Source: Streblospio benedicti
Taxonomy: Eukaryota; Annelida; Polychaeta; Spionida; Spionidae
Reading direction: 5' to 3'
NCBI GenBank assembly: GCA_019095985.1
Contig: CM032660.1
Coordinates: 46,751,009-46,815,008 of the forward strand
Length of the DNA: 64,000 nt
The notes beneath the pieces are model-generated. The model was not told where the DNA came from, did no database searches, and worked only from the letters and a program-made list of their open reading frames with translations. Of this stretch, positions 37,540-51,143 are shown piece after piece; positions within the stretch are counted from its first letter, which is position 1, and each line of letters begins with the position of its first letter. The translations under genes were made by a program, and so were the position numbers.

Positions 37540-37620
37540 GCTTCAATAAGAGAACACCTCTCTATTTAAACCGTCACTGGAGGTCGAACTCGTGTGTGTT
37601 CCTAACAGAGAGGTTCTATG
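37540..37620. mobile_element. Degraded pogo-like fragment
   Basis: gaacacctctctatttaaac and cctaacagagaggttctatg match the family. Confidence 0.5.
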
Positions 37621-37695
37621 AGAAAACTGATGCAACAAATAAGCTTTAATAGACAGATTTGAATGAAAATATTGTATTGCATGGACTTACTTATA

Positions 37696-37823
37696 GGCAG
37701 ATCCAGGCTTTCAGAAAGGGGGGGGGGGGCGCACTTACGGGATTTCATGAAAAACCCTATGAAAATGAAGTATTTTGGTGGGAAAAGGGGGCACGCACCC
37801 CTTGCGCCCCCCGTGGATCTGCC
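37696..37823. mobile_element. GGCAGATCC-family TIR element
   Basis: ggcagatccaggc at the left and gtggatctgcc at the right, TA outside. The inner phrase gatttcatgaaaaaccctat is shared with the copies at 43859 and 54475. Confidence 0.78.
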
Positions 37824-38619
37824 TATGTTACTCGTTACCACTCAACTGCTCTCCATCTTGCAACACATATTCTGTAATAAGAAAAATAACCTCCCTATAA
37901 AACAAACATCAAAACCACAAATCTGCCCACTACAACCACTACGTTTACACTCCTTTTTCATTGCACTCAGTTGAGTAGAGAGCTAGTAATCTGCTTTTGA
38001 GTGTTTGATGTGGGATTAGTATTGAGCTGTGGGTCCCTCCAGCCTGGGTCATGACAACTCCAATCACGGGCCCTGCATGGGTCATACAGACACCGCCACA
38101 CGGCCGGTTTTGAGGCATTTTACTTACACAAAAGGTTAAATATGGGCAGCACTGGCATCATTCTTGAAAATTCACATTCTAAACAAATATTTGTATTTGA
38201 CAATTTATTTTATTAATTTGGAAAATATTTTCGATTCTCAAGAATCCTTTTCAATCATAAACTAAAAACCAAGTCTTTAAATTACTAAAATAAATGTAGA
38301 ATATTGTGTTTAGAATCGTGTAAAACAAGTCTAGTAACTTTAAGACATTTTAAAGAAAACATGTTGAGGTTCTTTCAAGCTCATATCATTATCTTCTATT
38401 TCTAAAACATCATTTTTTACCACATTTGGCACCATCTGTCACATCTTTGTGTTGCCGTAGAATCTATAGAAAAAATGTGTGCTTGTGAATGCTTCAGCGA
38501 CATTATTTGTATCATCATCCATGCGCATATGCAATACCATATAAAAAAGGATCATTTTAAACAGCCTGCAGTGAACAGTGTTTACGGTTCCAAACGTTCA
38601 AGAGACATTGCCACGAGGT

Positions 38620-38890
38620 TCCACTGTATGTCAGTCTAAATGCGGCAAGCGCCCACCAAGCGCTCGTTTGCCAGGCGGCAATGCAGCCACGGCTCGGGAG
38701 TGGACATGTTTTCAAAACTCCACCATTAACTTTGACATTCTGCCTTAAACGGGAAACAAGGAAGTGATTAGGCTGAGTCCATGAGAGCGGAAATGGGGCC
38801 CATAAATCACCCCGACCATCTCGCCGTGGGTAACCTTTACGGCGGAGGTTGCCGTAATGTATATTCACTGTTTGTCGGAGTTTACTAAGG
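38620..38890. promoter_or_regulatory. Candidate regulatory tract
   Basis: GC-balanced unique DNA including cccataaatcaccccgacc and acggcggaggttgccgtaat, an inverted pair. The 148-codon minus-strand ORF over it shows no domain. Confidence 0.2.
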
Positions 38891-41800
38891 TGCCTGCTGT
38901 GGTTGAAAAATATATTACTCAGCTTGAAATTCTTAAAAAATAGACTTGGTAAGGTTGAGACAGGGACACAAACACAAAAATATAAAAATAAGCGTTTGTA
39001 CACTTGCTATGCGATGAATACTGTATTGCCCGATAATAGTTGAAGTCGTAATCGAAGGCGTCATGGGACTCACGTGTAAAAGTTGATTTATGGTTTAAAA
39101 ATCATCAAAACATTCAGAGTTAGGTTGATCAATATCTTGTTAATTTTTTGGGGAATCCTCTAACGGTTTTGAATCTCGTGGAATCGAAATCACGATCTCC
39201 ATTTCATGCAAGACCAAACATATGTGGATGGACAGGAAGCCTTGGAAGGTTAGGCTAACCTTCCCTGACGCTTACAGACATGTTCATAATTGGCCAGCTT
39301 CTAACCACCTACAGAATAGGCTCTGTCACACGACTTGTAGATCTATTTCTGGCCTTTACTTCATCTAGCCTTTATGTCTGAACCTTTCAAGTACGTCAAG
39401 TGCGCCTAGCATGGACATGAGTCACCTGGGCCCAGTGACACTTTGTTTACAACATCGTACATCACATGGGAAAAGTATTTAGATGATTCCCTGTTTGTAT
39501 CTACGTATTTCTGTCTATTGACACACAACATCAGATGGAGGATTTCGCTGATTACTACACAAAATTCCGTCAAATACTGGCAAAAAAATTTATGTTTAAC
39601 GTATTTTATTATACATGTCTAATACTACAGTTTATGCATAAGTCCATCACAAAATCTTTTCTGTATATGGAAAAAATATCATATATAATATAATTATATT
39701 TAAGTCCACTAAGAATAAAACACAACGTAAAATTCTGAGTCCCACATGACCTTAAATTTAGATGATATTTCAGTTTCTGCCCCCTCCCTTCTCAAAAAAT
39801 TGTGTTTCAAGAACAAGATTTTAGCCATTCATTACTATTGTTTCGTACTAAAAACTCCAAATAAAGCCGGAATAGAATCAAACCATAACACAACGTTGAA
39901 TTCTTTGATCTTAGATTTAATTGATTTCTGAGTCCCACCACAGACCTTAAATTCTAGATAAAGCATATGGAATTAGTAGTGGGGACCGGACATTCTGGGG
40001 GGCACCACAAACCTTAAATGCAATAATTGGGGGGAACGGGAGATGTTAAATACAATAGAATCTTAAGTTTTTACTGCATATCTAAATTGTGTTTCACGAA
40101 CACGATTTTAGCAATTCATTACTATTGTTTCTATCCTAAAAACATTTTTGTCCAAATAAAGCTTCACTCCCGCGACAGATTGCAATATGGCGGCCTAAAC
40201 CCCATAATATGGATGGTCAGGGTCGTTCACGGTCGCCCTGTTGAAGTCGTAAACTGGGCATGATATTAGATTTATATTGATATTCTGCGGTTGGGTTCTC
40301 AGGGTTTCATTTTTAAACGAATTTAAGCATAAGACCTGCAACTCGTGACGAACAATCCTTGTTCGTTGTAATTGTTACCGTTGTGGCTGTTGTTGTTTTT
40401 GTTACACCCGGAAGGAAGTCACTAGCACAGCCTATAAAAAGAACACATAAAAGTGCCGACACCAAACTGTGGCCCCAGTCTGTTGATTGGCAACTACAAG
40501 TGGCCTACAGCACTAGGTCTCATCATCAATAGTGTATAGTTTTCTTTTACGGCTGTATTCTTGATGAAATGAAATTTTGTTTTAAAGTTTCATTTTGATT
40601 TTATTCATTTACGTTTGCGAGCTCCTAGAAGTTTTTTTTTACAAATTAAAACACAAAAAAAAATCCATCTCATCAAGAATACCGTGGTAAAAGAAAACTA
40701 TACACTGTTGATAATATATTGTTTAGAGAACAGAGAGAGAATTAAAATGGATTCACGAGCAAGCTAATGGGGAAACACTTCAAAATAATGCTGCAACTTC
40801 TATAAATATACATGTACATACAGTAATCCCACATCAGTCCTTTAATTAAAGCCACACTGACAACCTTTGCAACGTTGATTTCCACCTAACAGTTTGGTAA
40901 TATAAACATAATTACAGGTGTGGGTCACTAATATTCAGACGGCCGTTGATACAAGTTGGAAACAAGAGGAATCTCTGTCCGCTCCCAACACACAGACACC
41001 TCATAAATGTAAAATACAAGTCACGTGACGCCTCGCATCAGAACGAGGCTGTCCCCGGTGGCGGGACCTTTCCCCCTAATGAGCACTCACACTGATAGCA
41101 ATGAGTACTCACACAGATGGCACGTCACGGCCAATCGCAGCAGAGATGTGCAAATGCAATTATTCACCAATGGCATACATTTGTTGTCCATTCTGGGGTG
41201 GTTATGGCTGTTGTCGTTTGCTAACTCGTTTTGGCAGTGTCGTTGTTTGTCTCTGTGTTTGTGTGTTCGTTAACTTCGTTTGGGGGGATTTTTCTATCCA
41301 TGTTCCTTTTCCGGCTTTTTTTCCAAATTCAAAATGGCCGCGAATTTGTGTGGGAAATTCAGAAAGACTTTTGGTTTCTAAACTCGTATGTTGAATGACA
41401 GAGAAGTCAGTGGTACTATCTAAAGTCTGGCCTGCTCAGTGTAATTTTATCATTTCAAGCTGGCTCATTGAAAACAGAGCAAAAAGAAAAAGGGGTGTGA
41501 GATTTGCACTTTGAATACGGGATAATAAAAAAAATAACTTCATAATTTCCCATTGAATTGAAGAGCTTTGGTCAGTGCCATTAGTAACACAGCAACACGG
41601 GGGTCATCCATAGCACGCTCAACTCATGAAAACTAGATAATGTCACGACATATTGTAGACTAACCCCCACAAACACCCCGTACCCTTTAGTTTTAGAGGC
41701 TGCCATTTTGATGGTTTGATGGTTGTTAACCTTCGAGATAATGAACCAACTAATTGATAGCTTCTTCATTTAATCTGGCTCGATTGGCAATTACTGGATG

Positions 41801-43858
41801 TTTTAAGGCGCAGATTTTATCACCGTTATTGCATAATGCAGTACTATTAACCGTTAGTCGTGACGTATGGACGCATTGATATTTGTATTGCGGACACGTT
41901 ACTACACGTAGACTTGGGCAAACTCAATCACTTTCTGCTCATCACACGGGGCTCTGGAAATGCCACGTTACAGAGAAAAACCAACGTTTACATGCCGTCT
42001 GCGTATCAAAACGTAATCATATTGTACTTTGATATACAAAAGTCGGCTCAAGTCCCGTACTGGGAAATTAGTCTCGTTCCAAGGCACATGTGGCAGCGGA
42101 TGATGAGATTGGAAAGTCAGAACGCATGAATGTCGCAAATGTCATTTTGTGGATCTTGTCTGCCTTTATATTTTAGGTTGCATTACAAGAACTTCTGTGG
42201 CATTTTGTGGTTAAATAAGCAGGTATTCGTAATGAAGGTCTTACTTATACTAGAAAAGGTCAGTGAACTTTGCCTCTAGCACCTCGTCAGTGTCTAGATG
42301 TTTCTAGTTATGTGAGTTGGCAACAGTTGTTTTTGACCTTTTATCTGTTTAAACTTTGGATTGCGTTTAAAGAAATAAAGGTCATTGATATGATTTGGGG
42401 GATAGACGTCAACGAAAGTTCATAGTTTAAATAAGACCTGATTACAAATAGATATTACAGAACAGCTGCTACAAAACATATCAGTGTCTGCACACATATA
42501 CTTGTGTCCGTTTGCAAGATGATACATAATTAAGACAAAAACTGGACAGCATGGGCACTTTCCCCCAATAGGGAAACCTATAAACATTGTCCCATTCGCT
42601 GTACAGCGATTCTGATGTAAAACTCACTTGACAGTTCAGGACAGTAAACCTTTGGACGTGAAATACCGAATTGTAAAGTTTTACTGTAGGCCTACCTAAC
42701 ATACTTGGTTCCATGATAAACCAAACTAAGCCCTGTATCCCGCAATTTCTTTCAATCAGATATGCCAATCCATATCAGGTAATGGTTTGCTTCAGAATGA
42801 GCAAGGATCGTAGGAAATCAGAGACGTAAAGTGAAGATACTTTTATGCAGGCAGAAATGATAAGTTGTTTTGAATTATTCAGTACCCTCTAGGGACTGCA
42901 GTATTTTATGTGACATGGACTTGGCTCTTTCAGTCATTTGATCCTATGCTTTCAAGGTTCAATCCTCACATACAATGCATTACCTCGGTGTGGTAATAAT
43001 TATCCAACATTGTTCTTGAAAACTGTTTTCTTACAATGTAACGAATTGCGTTACTTTCCAACTGAAGGATTTACTGTAGCTCAAGTTATTTTACTTGCTT
43101 GTGAGTAAAAGAGACAAATCCCTCCTGAGAAATAAAGCATTCCATAATTCATATTGCCGCGACATTCTATCAGCCAACTGGTGTCCTGGGAATGGAGCGC
43201 TCTAAATTCAGTGAGACAAATTCACGTCCTCGTTACAGACAAACCTGACACTGAGGTACTGCATTCTGAAATACTGAATAATACACAAATTGAGGAAATA
43301 ATCATTTTTTAGTTTAATGTAGTTTGATTGAAGAAAGATTTGGGGCAAATGACGAGTTTGCTTTCTTATGGAAGCCGTAATAATGGCAAGTGGTTTGTCG
43401 GCACTGGCGATTTGTTGTCATTAGAGAAGTGAATAGTAAATTGCATTGACCAGGGTAAAGTTACGATTGTTCCCAGTGGCAATGAGCGTCTGTATAGGAA
43501 TATATCAAACAAGACACTCACTGGAGCTAGTAAAGTACACATAAGATTAGACAAGGAGAAAATATTAGAGAAAACAGGATCAAAACCAGAGATACTGATA
43601 ACAGATAAGAAAGAGAATGGGCTAAAAAATGTCCGTGCCTCCGTGCCCCTCCATCCCACCCCGTTGATACAACATCAGGCGAGTCTGGCCTCGTCCCTGC
43701 CATGGGACGGCGTGTGGAGGAATGCGGCATCACCCCGCTGGCAATTACATTATCATATCCGGGATTACTGTCGGTGGCCTCACCCGGTTATGTAGATGTA
43801 TGACTCGTTGGTGGCCTCACGATGTTACTATGGCGTACACAGTATCAAGTACTGCAAA
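38891..43858. other. Intergenic stretch
   Basis: AT-rich. A hairpin element sits at 40525-40712 and a repeated phrase (acgattttagccattcattactattgtttc, in parts) recurs at 39808 and 40095. No gene recognised. Confidence 0.4.
40525..40712. mobile_element. Inverted-repeat (MITE-like) element
   Basis: atcaatagtgtatagttttc pairs with gaaaactatacactgttgat. The arms extend about 45 bp through tattcttgatga / tcatcaagaata. Confidence 0.75.
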
Positions 43859-44031
43859 GGCAGATCCAGGGAGGGGCAGCCGGGGGCGCGCACTCCCTTT
43901 TCCCACCAACACACTTCATTTTCATAGGGTTTTTTCATTAAATCCCGTAAGTGCGCCCCCTCTTTTCCTTAAACCTGCTGCCCCTGTATAATCAAAGGCA
44001 GTTTCTAAACAAAATGGCCACTGGATCTGCC
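43859..44031. mobile_element. GGCAGATCC-family TIR element
   Basis: ggcagatccaggg at the left and actggatctgcc at the right. The interior has ttcattttcatagggttttt and aaatcccgtaagtgcgcccc. Confidence 0.75.
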
Positions 44032-44585
44032 TATAGCACTGTATAACCAAAGGCAGTTAGAAAAAAATAGGTGCTAAACAGACAAGATGGCTCACTAATA
44101 ATGTCAGATGCTACCACCTAGTGATGCAACAAAAAATAACACATTGCAAATTAAAAATACATACGGAGATGAATTTGAATCAACGATTGATGTGTCGATC
44201 GCTTAAAGTATTCCGTGTCTCAAGCTTCAAAAGCAATACGTCGGTTTTATAGTCAGCATAAAATGTCTTTGATGAAATGGATTTCTCTGTAAATTAGACG
44301 TGGCATTTGATTTTATAAAGAAAAATACATTTAATGGAGCAGGCGGCATTGTGGGGTGACCAGCTGCAGCACAAACAGCATTACTAAAGCCGTCCACAAA
44401 TCCACTTGTGAGGAATTATTTCCCATCAATGTGTCAGCAGCGCAGAAGTGCGTCTGAACTCTGTCAGTTTGAATTACATAACTCAATATGAGCAGGCTAC
44501 ATCTGTGTGTTTCAACAAAAGTGTCTCCCTATAGTGTGGTTTATAGGATAGTGCAATTATTGTCACCAGGTCTCTATTGAGACCA

Positions 44586-45522
44586 TGTTGAGCTGCGAAA
44601 TTGTGGCACCACTTGAAATTGTACCAGTACCGTGAAATGGTCCCGGTACGATTTAGAGCTAATGCGAAATTGAAATGGTAGCATAACGGGAAATTGTTCT
44701 GGGAGCATTGCACTTTTCCTAAATATGATTTTGTGATTGGTAGGGATGACGTAAGTGATGAGTAGAGGCTACTGGGGGTAAATGGGACACTGGGTCACAT
44801 GGGACTGGGGGTAGATGGCACACAGGGGAGGATGGGACATGTCAGTTTTATTGGACACTAGCTTTGACCTGTCACACTTTGCAGTGACAAATCAATCTTT
44901 CTCCCTGCAGGATATGTTATTCACCTGTGAAATTCAAGAAAGTGGGAATAAGAGAATGCAATCAATATGCTGTCAATTTCACAATCATAGACACACTACT
45001 TTTACACCCTACTTATACACCCTACTTATACACAATATTCTTAAGTGACACATTGAACGGAACCCAACATTATACTTTCAAAACATCTTGCCACAGCCGG
45101 GTAGATATAATAGTTCTATCCACTCTTTACAAGAGCAGTCAATGTGGACTTGTGGACTCTCTTCCCATCGAACATTAGGGAAACGTGTATAAAATCATGT
45201 AAACAATATGCATAATATAGTGTTAAATTGGTTGTATTCACACTGCGCATTATTGAATACTACTTCTGAAACAGTCTATATTTGTGATTTATGAAACAGT
45301 GTATATTGTAGAAGATTATGTTACTCAGTGCTGATGGCATTGTTTGATTAATATCCAAGAAAAGTGATTAACATTTTGGTGAGTGGGACAATTTCACTTG
45401 AGGTAGCATGTCGTGGCAAGTAACTTATTGCTGGACCATTTATCGGCAGTCGTACCATTTCAAGTTGAAGGGAAATTGTACCGGCACAATTTCAAGTGGT
45501 AGTACAATTTCGCAGCTCAACA
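44586..45522. mobile_element. Inverted-repeat element of 0.94 kb, likely nested in a pogo-like copy
   Basis: tgttgagctgcgaaattgt at the left pairs with acaatttcgcagctcaaca at the right. The arms run about 120 bp with drift. Outside it are tctctattgagacca on the left and accacctctctacaaaga on the right, both pogo-like phrases. Confidence 0.65.
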
Positions 45523-45689
45523 AACCACCTCTCTACAAAGATCATATACACTGTTCCCTAAACCCTTATAAAGCAACCACTTGTACCACAACCCTCCACA
45601 AACAGACAACCTCTTTTTAGACCACTTCGAACCATTAGTTACATATATGATGTTAAATATGATATCAAAATGTTAATAAGGGTTAATTC

Positions 45690-46000
45690 CTGTGCCAAAT
45701 GAGCGACATGTTACCGAAATGTAACTAACCGAAATCCTAGAAATTATAATGGGAAGCTAAAGTAGTAAAAGGGTTGAAAACTAATTAACTGTTCGTCCCA
45801 AATTGCAGAAGCAATTCGTCTTTGATAACAGTAATTAATTTCTCTCCCATTTTTGCATTGCCATTACCACGATCGTTGGAATGACGTAGGATTTCACGTT
45901 TGAACGCTTGCTGGGATATTACCTGTCATTCGCACAGAATGAGTGGTAAATTAAAACACATCTTCATAATCCTTTCATCTAAATGTCTAAATTTCATCTT
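45690..46000. promoter_or_regulatory. Candidate conserved non-coding block
   Basis: Unique DNA with dense homeodomain-like words (actaattaac, agtaattaat), gcagaagcaattcgtctttg and ccattaccacgatcgttgg. No coding frame; function inferred. Confidence 0.25.
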
Positions 46001-47750
46001 AAATGTTCCGTTGGTTCTTGATTAGATTTTCTTAAGTACCGCGTCTGTCTTTGCCATTTTATCAATAATCAGCAAAGTTAAACATCTATATTGGTAATGG
46101 TTATGAACTTTATCACTTGTTACTAGCCTCAGCTTGTATTTTCATCCATTATCACTGTTCAATCAAGCGTGATGCATCAATTAGTTTTATTGGGATTTAA
46201 TATAACTGGATGTAATTTTCCTAAAACCATATTGTTGGAAGAATTCTAATAAACAGGTGGATAAATCTCTTTCTTTCCTTTTTATATTTCTATTTTTTCT
46301 TCTTATTGAATTAGATTTTAACAATGCTGTTAAAGATCAATTATTTCTTACTGTCTATGGACAACTGTATATATTTGCTTTTGCATAACAATGAGAGTAG
46401 AATTTCGTATTGTCTCTTTACGAAGTAGTATCATATCTAAAACTGATTAGATGAAATAGCTATATTATGGGGTTGAATATGATGTAGGAATTCTAAATTA
46501 AAATGCCTTTTATATTTTATGATTTATTAAAAAAAAGTCCAGAGACAGGAAAGAACAATGGAGATGGGTTATGGAGCAAAAAAAATGATTTGGTGATTTA
46601 CTTTATTTGCCTGTATTTAAATGTATGAAATGTGATGAAAATGTGATGCAACCTATTCAATTACAACTGATGGGGATTGGTGATAGCCAATGAAATGTAT
46701 TAGCGACTGGTGATTTAGGAAAACATTGCTGGTGAATGGATTTTCATCAAGGCTATATCTCTCTATGAAGATCCAATCATACAGAACTGTATTTGAACAA
46801 TCGTTTCTTTCACAACCCCTCCAAACATGCCACATGCCTTTTCTGTCATCAACTATCACAAACAGGGTGAGATGAAAGAATAACACCATCGCGTCGCTCC
46901 AATGTTTGTTTGGTACCAAGGCTCTACAGGGTGTCCCAAAATGAAGCCCATGCACCCAGACAGCACACACTCACTATTGACATTTGCACGTACACTATCA
47001 ACGACAGAACTCAATTTGCAGTCACAGGTCGTGTTTTTGTAGAGGATTTCCATTGTTTACGCCATAATTTACTTGCATTTTTAATAGGTAATGCATAAGA
47101 AAACTGCCTGTTTAGTCGTCCGTTGTTGGGGATATTCACTGCATGCTACCACTTCTGGTAAACATTCTCTCAGCATTGTCACCATACACGCTTGTAATAT
47201 CAAGAACTGATCAGTTGTTATGAGTGTGGATAGCCTAAGTGTATTGGTGAATACCTTTCACCAGTCCAGTGGTGAGCGTCCATGGTTAGACTGGGGTTAT
47301 ATATAGAAGTTGTCATTAGAAGCATTTTCTACATATTATAATCGAATGATTAAGGCAGCTGAGTGCAAAATGTCATTTTCACCACCACCCCCAAACAACA
47401 GCGGAATCATTGTATATGGGTTTCTTGTTCCCAGCATCTTCCCATGTACGGCGACTCCCATCAAATACTGGTTATAAACGATTTACTGATACAGTTAATA
47501 GCCAATATTTGATGCTTGGAACTGGAAACCCACATAGAATCATACCCTTGAGGGGCCGAAAATCAGTAACATTACTCTACTTCTTTCTCGATAGGATAAC
47601 TCGGGCAATGTGTCCCCCCACCACCACCACCACACCCCCATGCAAAACAAAGAGAAAGAAAAAGAAAATTGTAAAAAAGCATATTTTCTATGAAGCTATG
47701 TGCTTCCGGTCTCTCCTTCTGGAACATTTCTGTCTGACTGCGCAGTTTTG
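46001..47750. other. Intergenic stretch
   Basis: AT-rich DNA with no recognised gene. Reading frames are short and lack domains. Confidence 0.4.
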
Positions 47751-48015
47751 TGCTTCAGTTGCCGAGAAGATAGGCAACCAGAAGGTGGTGAGTTCAACTC
47801 CCGCTCGCATTTGGTGCTGGGTGTTGAGCAAACTCGTTCCTAATAACTGGTTGCACACACGCTGTCGTATCTATGCGTTAAATTGTACAGGTTGGGAAAG
47901 TTAACTTTAATATGAGTGATGCTCATGGTTGCGATCAGTATCAGTATGCTCCCCTGGGAGCTGCGAAATGTAATATTGTGGATGCCAATGACCTAGAGTC
48001 TATGGAAATTCCACT
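47750..48015 (+). mobile_element. tRNA-derived SINE copy
   Basis: gttgccgagaagatagg (box A-like) and ggtggtgagttcaactcccg (box B-like), then ggtgctgggtgttgagcaaa. The tail has gctcccctgggagctg and ggatgccaatgacctagag. Confidence 0.68.
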
Positions 48016-48616
48016 GAGGGTATGTTCAGACGACTATTACATGTAGTGCTATGTGATGCCGCCTGGTGACAGAAGTCTCAAACACGGGACATAAAAAAAG
48101 TTCTAAAATATTAATAGCGTAAGTTTCGATGGATTTTCTCAAAAATTATTCAATGCATGTTTATAACAAGAAATCCAAAGAGCCTATTTTCAAAGATCAA
48201 CTATGGCACACAGACACGTACAATCACTAGACACCGCACCCCCGGGACCTCGGCCATCAGACCATCCTGGCGGCCGTGCGCCGGACGCCTCCAGGCGGCC
48301 ACAGGGAGCGGGTCTGTGACAAGTTAATGGTTTATGGGACGATCACCGTGCGATAGCTCGCGCTGAGGGTCGTGTGAGTGCAGCGGGCACAATGATATGT
48401 ATAAGGGACAGTACAGGCCTGAGTTGGTCTCAATAAACAGGTTTCTGTATTGAGGTTTGAAGATATGGAAGTGCAGAAATTGTCTTACAACAGAGGTTGG
48501 CTCATACTGAGAGGTGGCACGTTTGTGCACAGGATTTCTTTTTTTTCCTTAAACGGAGGTAAAGAATATTTCTTGAGCACCCATAGCTGCACAATAAGAA
48601 TTTAGCCGCCTTTTTA

Positions 48617-48781
48617 TTAGATGTAACACGGCCCCCCCAGGTTCTTGTTGAGGTCCGGCTTGAGGCGTCGGATGTACACTGCCTCACGAAACTTCCTTTC
48701 AAAAGTGTTTGCATCACGGTCAAAGATCTTAACATTGACTAGTGTAATCTGATGGTTCTGTCTGTCTGGTTGGTGGGGATG
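48617..48781 (-). mobile_element. Penelope-like element scrap, end of a GIY-YIG-type domain
   Basis: The minus strand reads K-I-F-D-R-D-A-N, R-K-F-R-E-A-V-Y-I-R and K-P-D-L-N-K-N-L-G-G, then a stop. This is the R-x-x-x-E-A-x-x-I...P-x-L-N-x-x-G-G ending common in retroelements with a C-terminal GIY-YIG endonuclease. Upstream sequence is too degraded to place. Confidence 0.55.
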
Positions 48782-48875
48782 CGGATTGGCGGCAGACTGA
48801 TGAAAACCTAGAGAATAGGTTGAAAGCTCTCAAGGTACTTTCTGTGGAACTGGTGATATAACCATCATTCCCCAG

Positions 48876-49160
48876 GTGCCTGCAGAGCCTAAGCCAGATG
48901 ATACATTTACACCACATTCTGTACCTGTTCTAGAGCCAGATGTGGTACAACCTCCAGCCCAAACGGACAAGGATAGTTCCAACCTAACTGGCGACAAAAT
49001 CATCAGAAACAGAAGTAAAGTAAAGTCATTACCTATACTAACTTGCGAGCCACAAGAACAATCGGTATATTACCAAGGCCACAGTGTGAGCGTCGGAAAC
49101 CTAAAGTGTATGATGCAGCAACTGGAATATGGAATTAAGTCCATCTACTCAATCTCCTGA
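48876..49160 (+). other. 94-codon ORF, not recognised
   Basis: Acidic and proline-rich start, basic middle, no domain I can name. It might be a retroelement fossil; evidence is thin. Confidence 0.15.
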
Positions 49161-50199
49161 CTGGGGTGGGTGGGGTGTGGGGGGGTGCAGGATTGTTGCT
49201 GAGTACAAACATGACATTGTGTTATACTATATGCTATGTTTAATGTAGATTGGAATATGTACTGTATATATATTTGGCTCGAAAGCAGTGTTTAGACCTT
49301 TGATAATTATGTCAATCTCGAGCAGATGAATATTCAGCATAGGCACCATTACATTTACACTTGTCTCCTATCAATTATGCGGCCGCCCCCGCTCCAGTCT
49401 TCACCTCACACCCCGGGACAGCACGGTTTACGCCTACACTCGTGCACTTGGAGATCCAGACAGCAGCGGCAGATCAAGTTTTTTTTTGCAAAAAGAGCGT
49501 GCATTTAAGGGGGCCTGACGGTTTCTGTATTTGCGTTTGATACTTTGCATGGCAAAAAAGCGCATGTAATTAAATGAAATATTTTCGTGGTATAGAGGAG
49601 GGGTTCGAACTCTGCACAGAGAGGCCAACAGTAATTAGTTTCAATCCAAGACTTAATTTTGCAAGTGTAAAACCTGTAGAAACGGAGTCTTCTGTTTGCC
49701 CGTCAGCACCAGTAAGTAAGTACTTTATTAATATATAATCATTATACATGAAACCTGTTTTGTGACATATTGCAAAAAGACAGACAATGAATACATTGCA
49801 ACAGGCGAGTACTACAATAGACAAACAAGACATATAATAGATAGTATAATAGTATAAAAACAAAAATAGTAATTATACTACTGAACTACAGGTTATAATA
49901 GCAATGTTATCAGGGTATAACAAGTAATACTGAGCATACTTATTAGTCATAGTAATTCTAACAATACTGGGCGGTAATGACTAAAATGCAATAAGACTAG
50001 TGTGACTGAAATTATGTGATCACAATAATTAAAATGACAAAGAAATTACAGATGTGAATTATTAAAAAATAGGCACATAACTGGTTTTGAACCTTAGAGA
50101 GTCCTTGCATACATAGAATTGAGACGACGTCCTGAGTTTAGGAAATTAAAATGACCATGGAGAGGATGAGAAGAGTCCTTCATTTGCAAGGTCACGAGT

Positions 50200-50380
50200 C
50201 GCTACTGTGCAGCGCCCCCAGGTCACGCGTGTGGGGGGGGCCCCGTGTCCGCCGCCGCCGCCAGCCTTTATCAGTGACGGGCGTCCGTCCCCGTGTCGTC
50301 TGCCTAGTGATCGCCTCCCAGCGCCGCCTCGGCAATTGGGGCTGACAGCCGCGTCCACCCGGGGCTCATCAGGGGGGCGT
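50200..50380. other. GC- and CpG-rich island
   Basis: A sharp GC-rich block (ccgccgccgccgcc, gcgcccccaggtcacgcg) lies in AT-rich DNA and is followed by a (TG)n-rich tract at 50385-50457. No exon recognised; it could be a regulatory island or a remnant. Confidence 0.35.
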
Positions 50381-50384
50381 AGGG

Positions 50385-50457
50385 TGTGTCTGTGTGTGTG
50401 CGTGCGTGTCTGTGTATGCGTGTGTGTGTGCGTGTGTCTGTGTGAGTGTGTGTGTGA
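50385..50457. repeat. (TG)n-rich microsatellite
   Basis: Imperfect tgtgtgtgcg and tgtctgtgtg units. Confidence 0.85.
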
Positions 50458-51143
50458 GGGGAGGGGGTGGGGGTGTTGGTGGGAGTAGCATGGGCTGATC
50501 CACAATGGGCGGAGGCTGTGAGTGTGTTATTCCATGTACAAGTCCGGAGTGCACAAGACACTGGCCGCTCAATTTTGTGTTACGTATGGTTATAGCAATA
50601 TACATATTTGCACTATATTTATATTAGCTATCAACTCAATTAAATAGCATAAAACAGATTTAGTTAATATGAAATGCAAGAATACTGAACTATAAGTACT
50701 TGAGAGCTGTGATACTTGAGTCCTTGTAATCCCCATAATCCCAGCACCGAGTAGGCGACAGTGCCGGGTGCACACAAGTGCGACCCCAAACCCCACACAG
50801 CAGTGACAAATACATGGAAATCATCGTAACAAACGCCTAAATGTGAACACAGCAGGATGTTGCTATTTTGGATGTTGATTACCTCAATATTTCAGGTGTC
50901 TCGATGTTAGTTCCATTTATCTTCAGCTACATTTTTCACACCTAGTAGTTGGTAATACAGGTTGGTTTTACTGTTCTCCAGAGACGATTTCTAATGCGTT
51001 TTTTGTCCCTAGTCCAAGCCATCTGTGCCGATGGAAGTATATTAGACTTTGCTCCGGACAAAGTTACCGATTATCTCCCAGTGTCGGTTGGTGATAGTTG
51101 GCATTTCCGTAATACCGTAGCAGCCAGCAGTGTAATTGCGCCT

